Part shown: one piece after another, positions 14,535-14,559 of the stretch | Layout: each line of letters starts with the position of its first letter | Numbering within the stretch: the first letter of the stretch is position 1 | Assembly (NCBI GenBank): GCA_031272655.1 | Contig: JAISTJ010000076.1 | Span: forward strand, 1 to 14,559 | Length of the DNA stretch: 14,559 nt | Source of the DNA: Tannerella sp. | GTDB taxonomy: Bacteria > Bacteroidota > Bacteroidia > Bacteroidales > Tannerellaceae | Direction: 5' to 3' | Notes under the pieces: generated by a model | Databases searched by the model: none | What the model saw: only the letters and a program-made list of their open reading frames with translations | What the model was told of the DNA's origin: nothing | Position numbers and translations under genes: made by a program

Positions 14535-14559
14535 TTTTTTTCATTTTTTCTTGTTTTTT

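Noticed and set aside
14535..14559. T-rich end of the window as a terminator of the oxyR operon
   Set aside because: There are T-runs but no stem in front of them within the visible sequence, so it cannot be supported.

Overview
The window looks like a chromosomal segment from a Bacteroidales-type bacterium (phylum Bacteroidota), probably a gut or anaerobic lineage. The reasons are the recurrent TAnnTTTG promoter element with TTTG-like boxes 19-20 bp upstream, the near absence of Shine-Dalgarno leaders, a Bacteroidales-style AddA/AddB pair, an OxyR with cysteines at 199 and 208, and two different AAA-ATPase/PD-(D/E)XK-like genes of kinds that are abundant and paralogous in Bacteroidales. I cannot name a species.

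Layout. Positions 1-1061 hold no convincing gene. They are packed with repeat-like DNA: a poly-G tract, a strongly structured inverted-repeat element (403-508), low-complexity GC-rich repeats that share a 16-bp block, an orphan promoter-like site and a C-run array. From 1062 to 10691 everything is on the minus strand. In transcription order this is agmatine deiminase (GTG start at 10691), an AddA-like UvrD/RecB helicase, an AddB-like iron-sulfur nuclease overlapping it by 8 bp, a complete AAA-ATPase with a PD-(D/E)XK domain, and a second ATPase of another family (ATPase_2/DUF234 type). The last of these appears to have lost about 80-90 internal residues, and two near-copies of a 44-bp palindromic repeat flank it. 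Positions 10692-11231 form the divergent intergenic region. It holds a minus-strand intrinsic terminator abutting the deiminase promoter, a segment with a strong stem-loop that may encode a structured RNA, and the plus-strand oxyR promoter. From 11232 to 14534 four tightly packed plus-strand genes probably form one operon: oxyR, an unknown 74-residue protein, an IMPACT/YigZ-family protein, and a secreted isochorismatase-family hydrolase fused to carbohydrate-associated modules.

How the genes fit together. The helicase and nuclease should form one AddAB-type double-strand-break end-processing enzyme. The helicase ends about 66 residues after motif VI, so the only visible nuclease of the complex is in AddB. 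The agmatine deiminase may share its transcript, because only 47 bp separates them and I see no promoter there. The oxyR cluster couples a peroxide-sensor regulator to three genes with no obvious oxidative-stress role.

Most worth a second look: the repeat-flanked, internally deleted ATPase; the structured repeat at 403-508; the possible RNA at 10745-11111; and the isochorismatase/NPCBM fusion. I did not find a clear-cut new defence or biosynthetic system.
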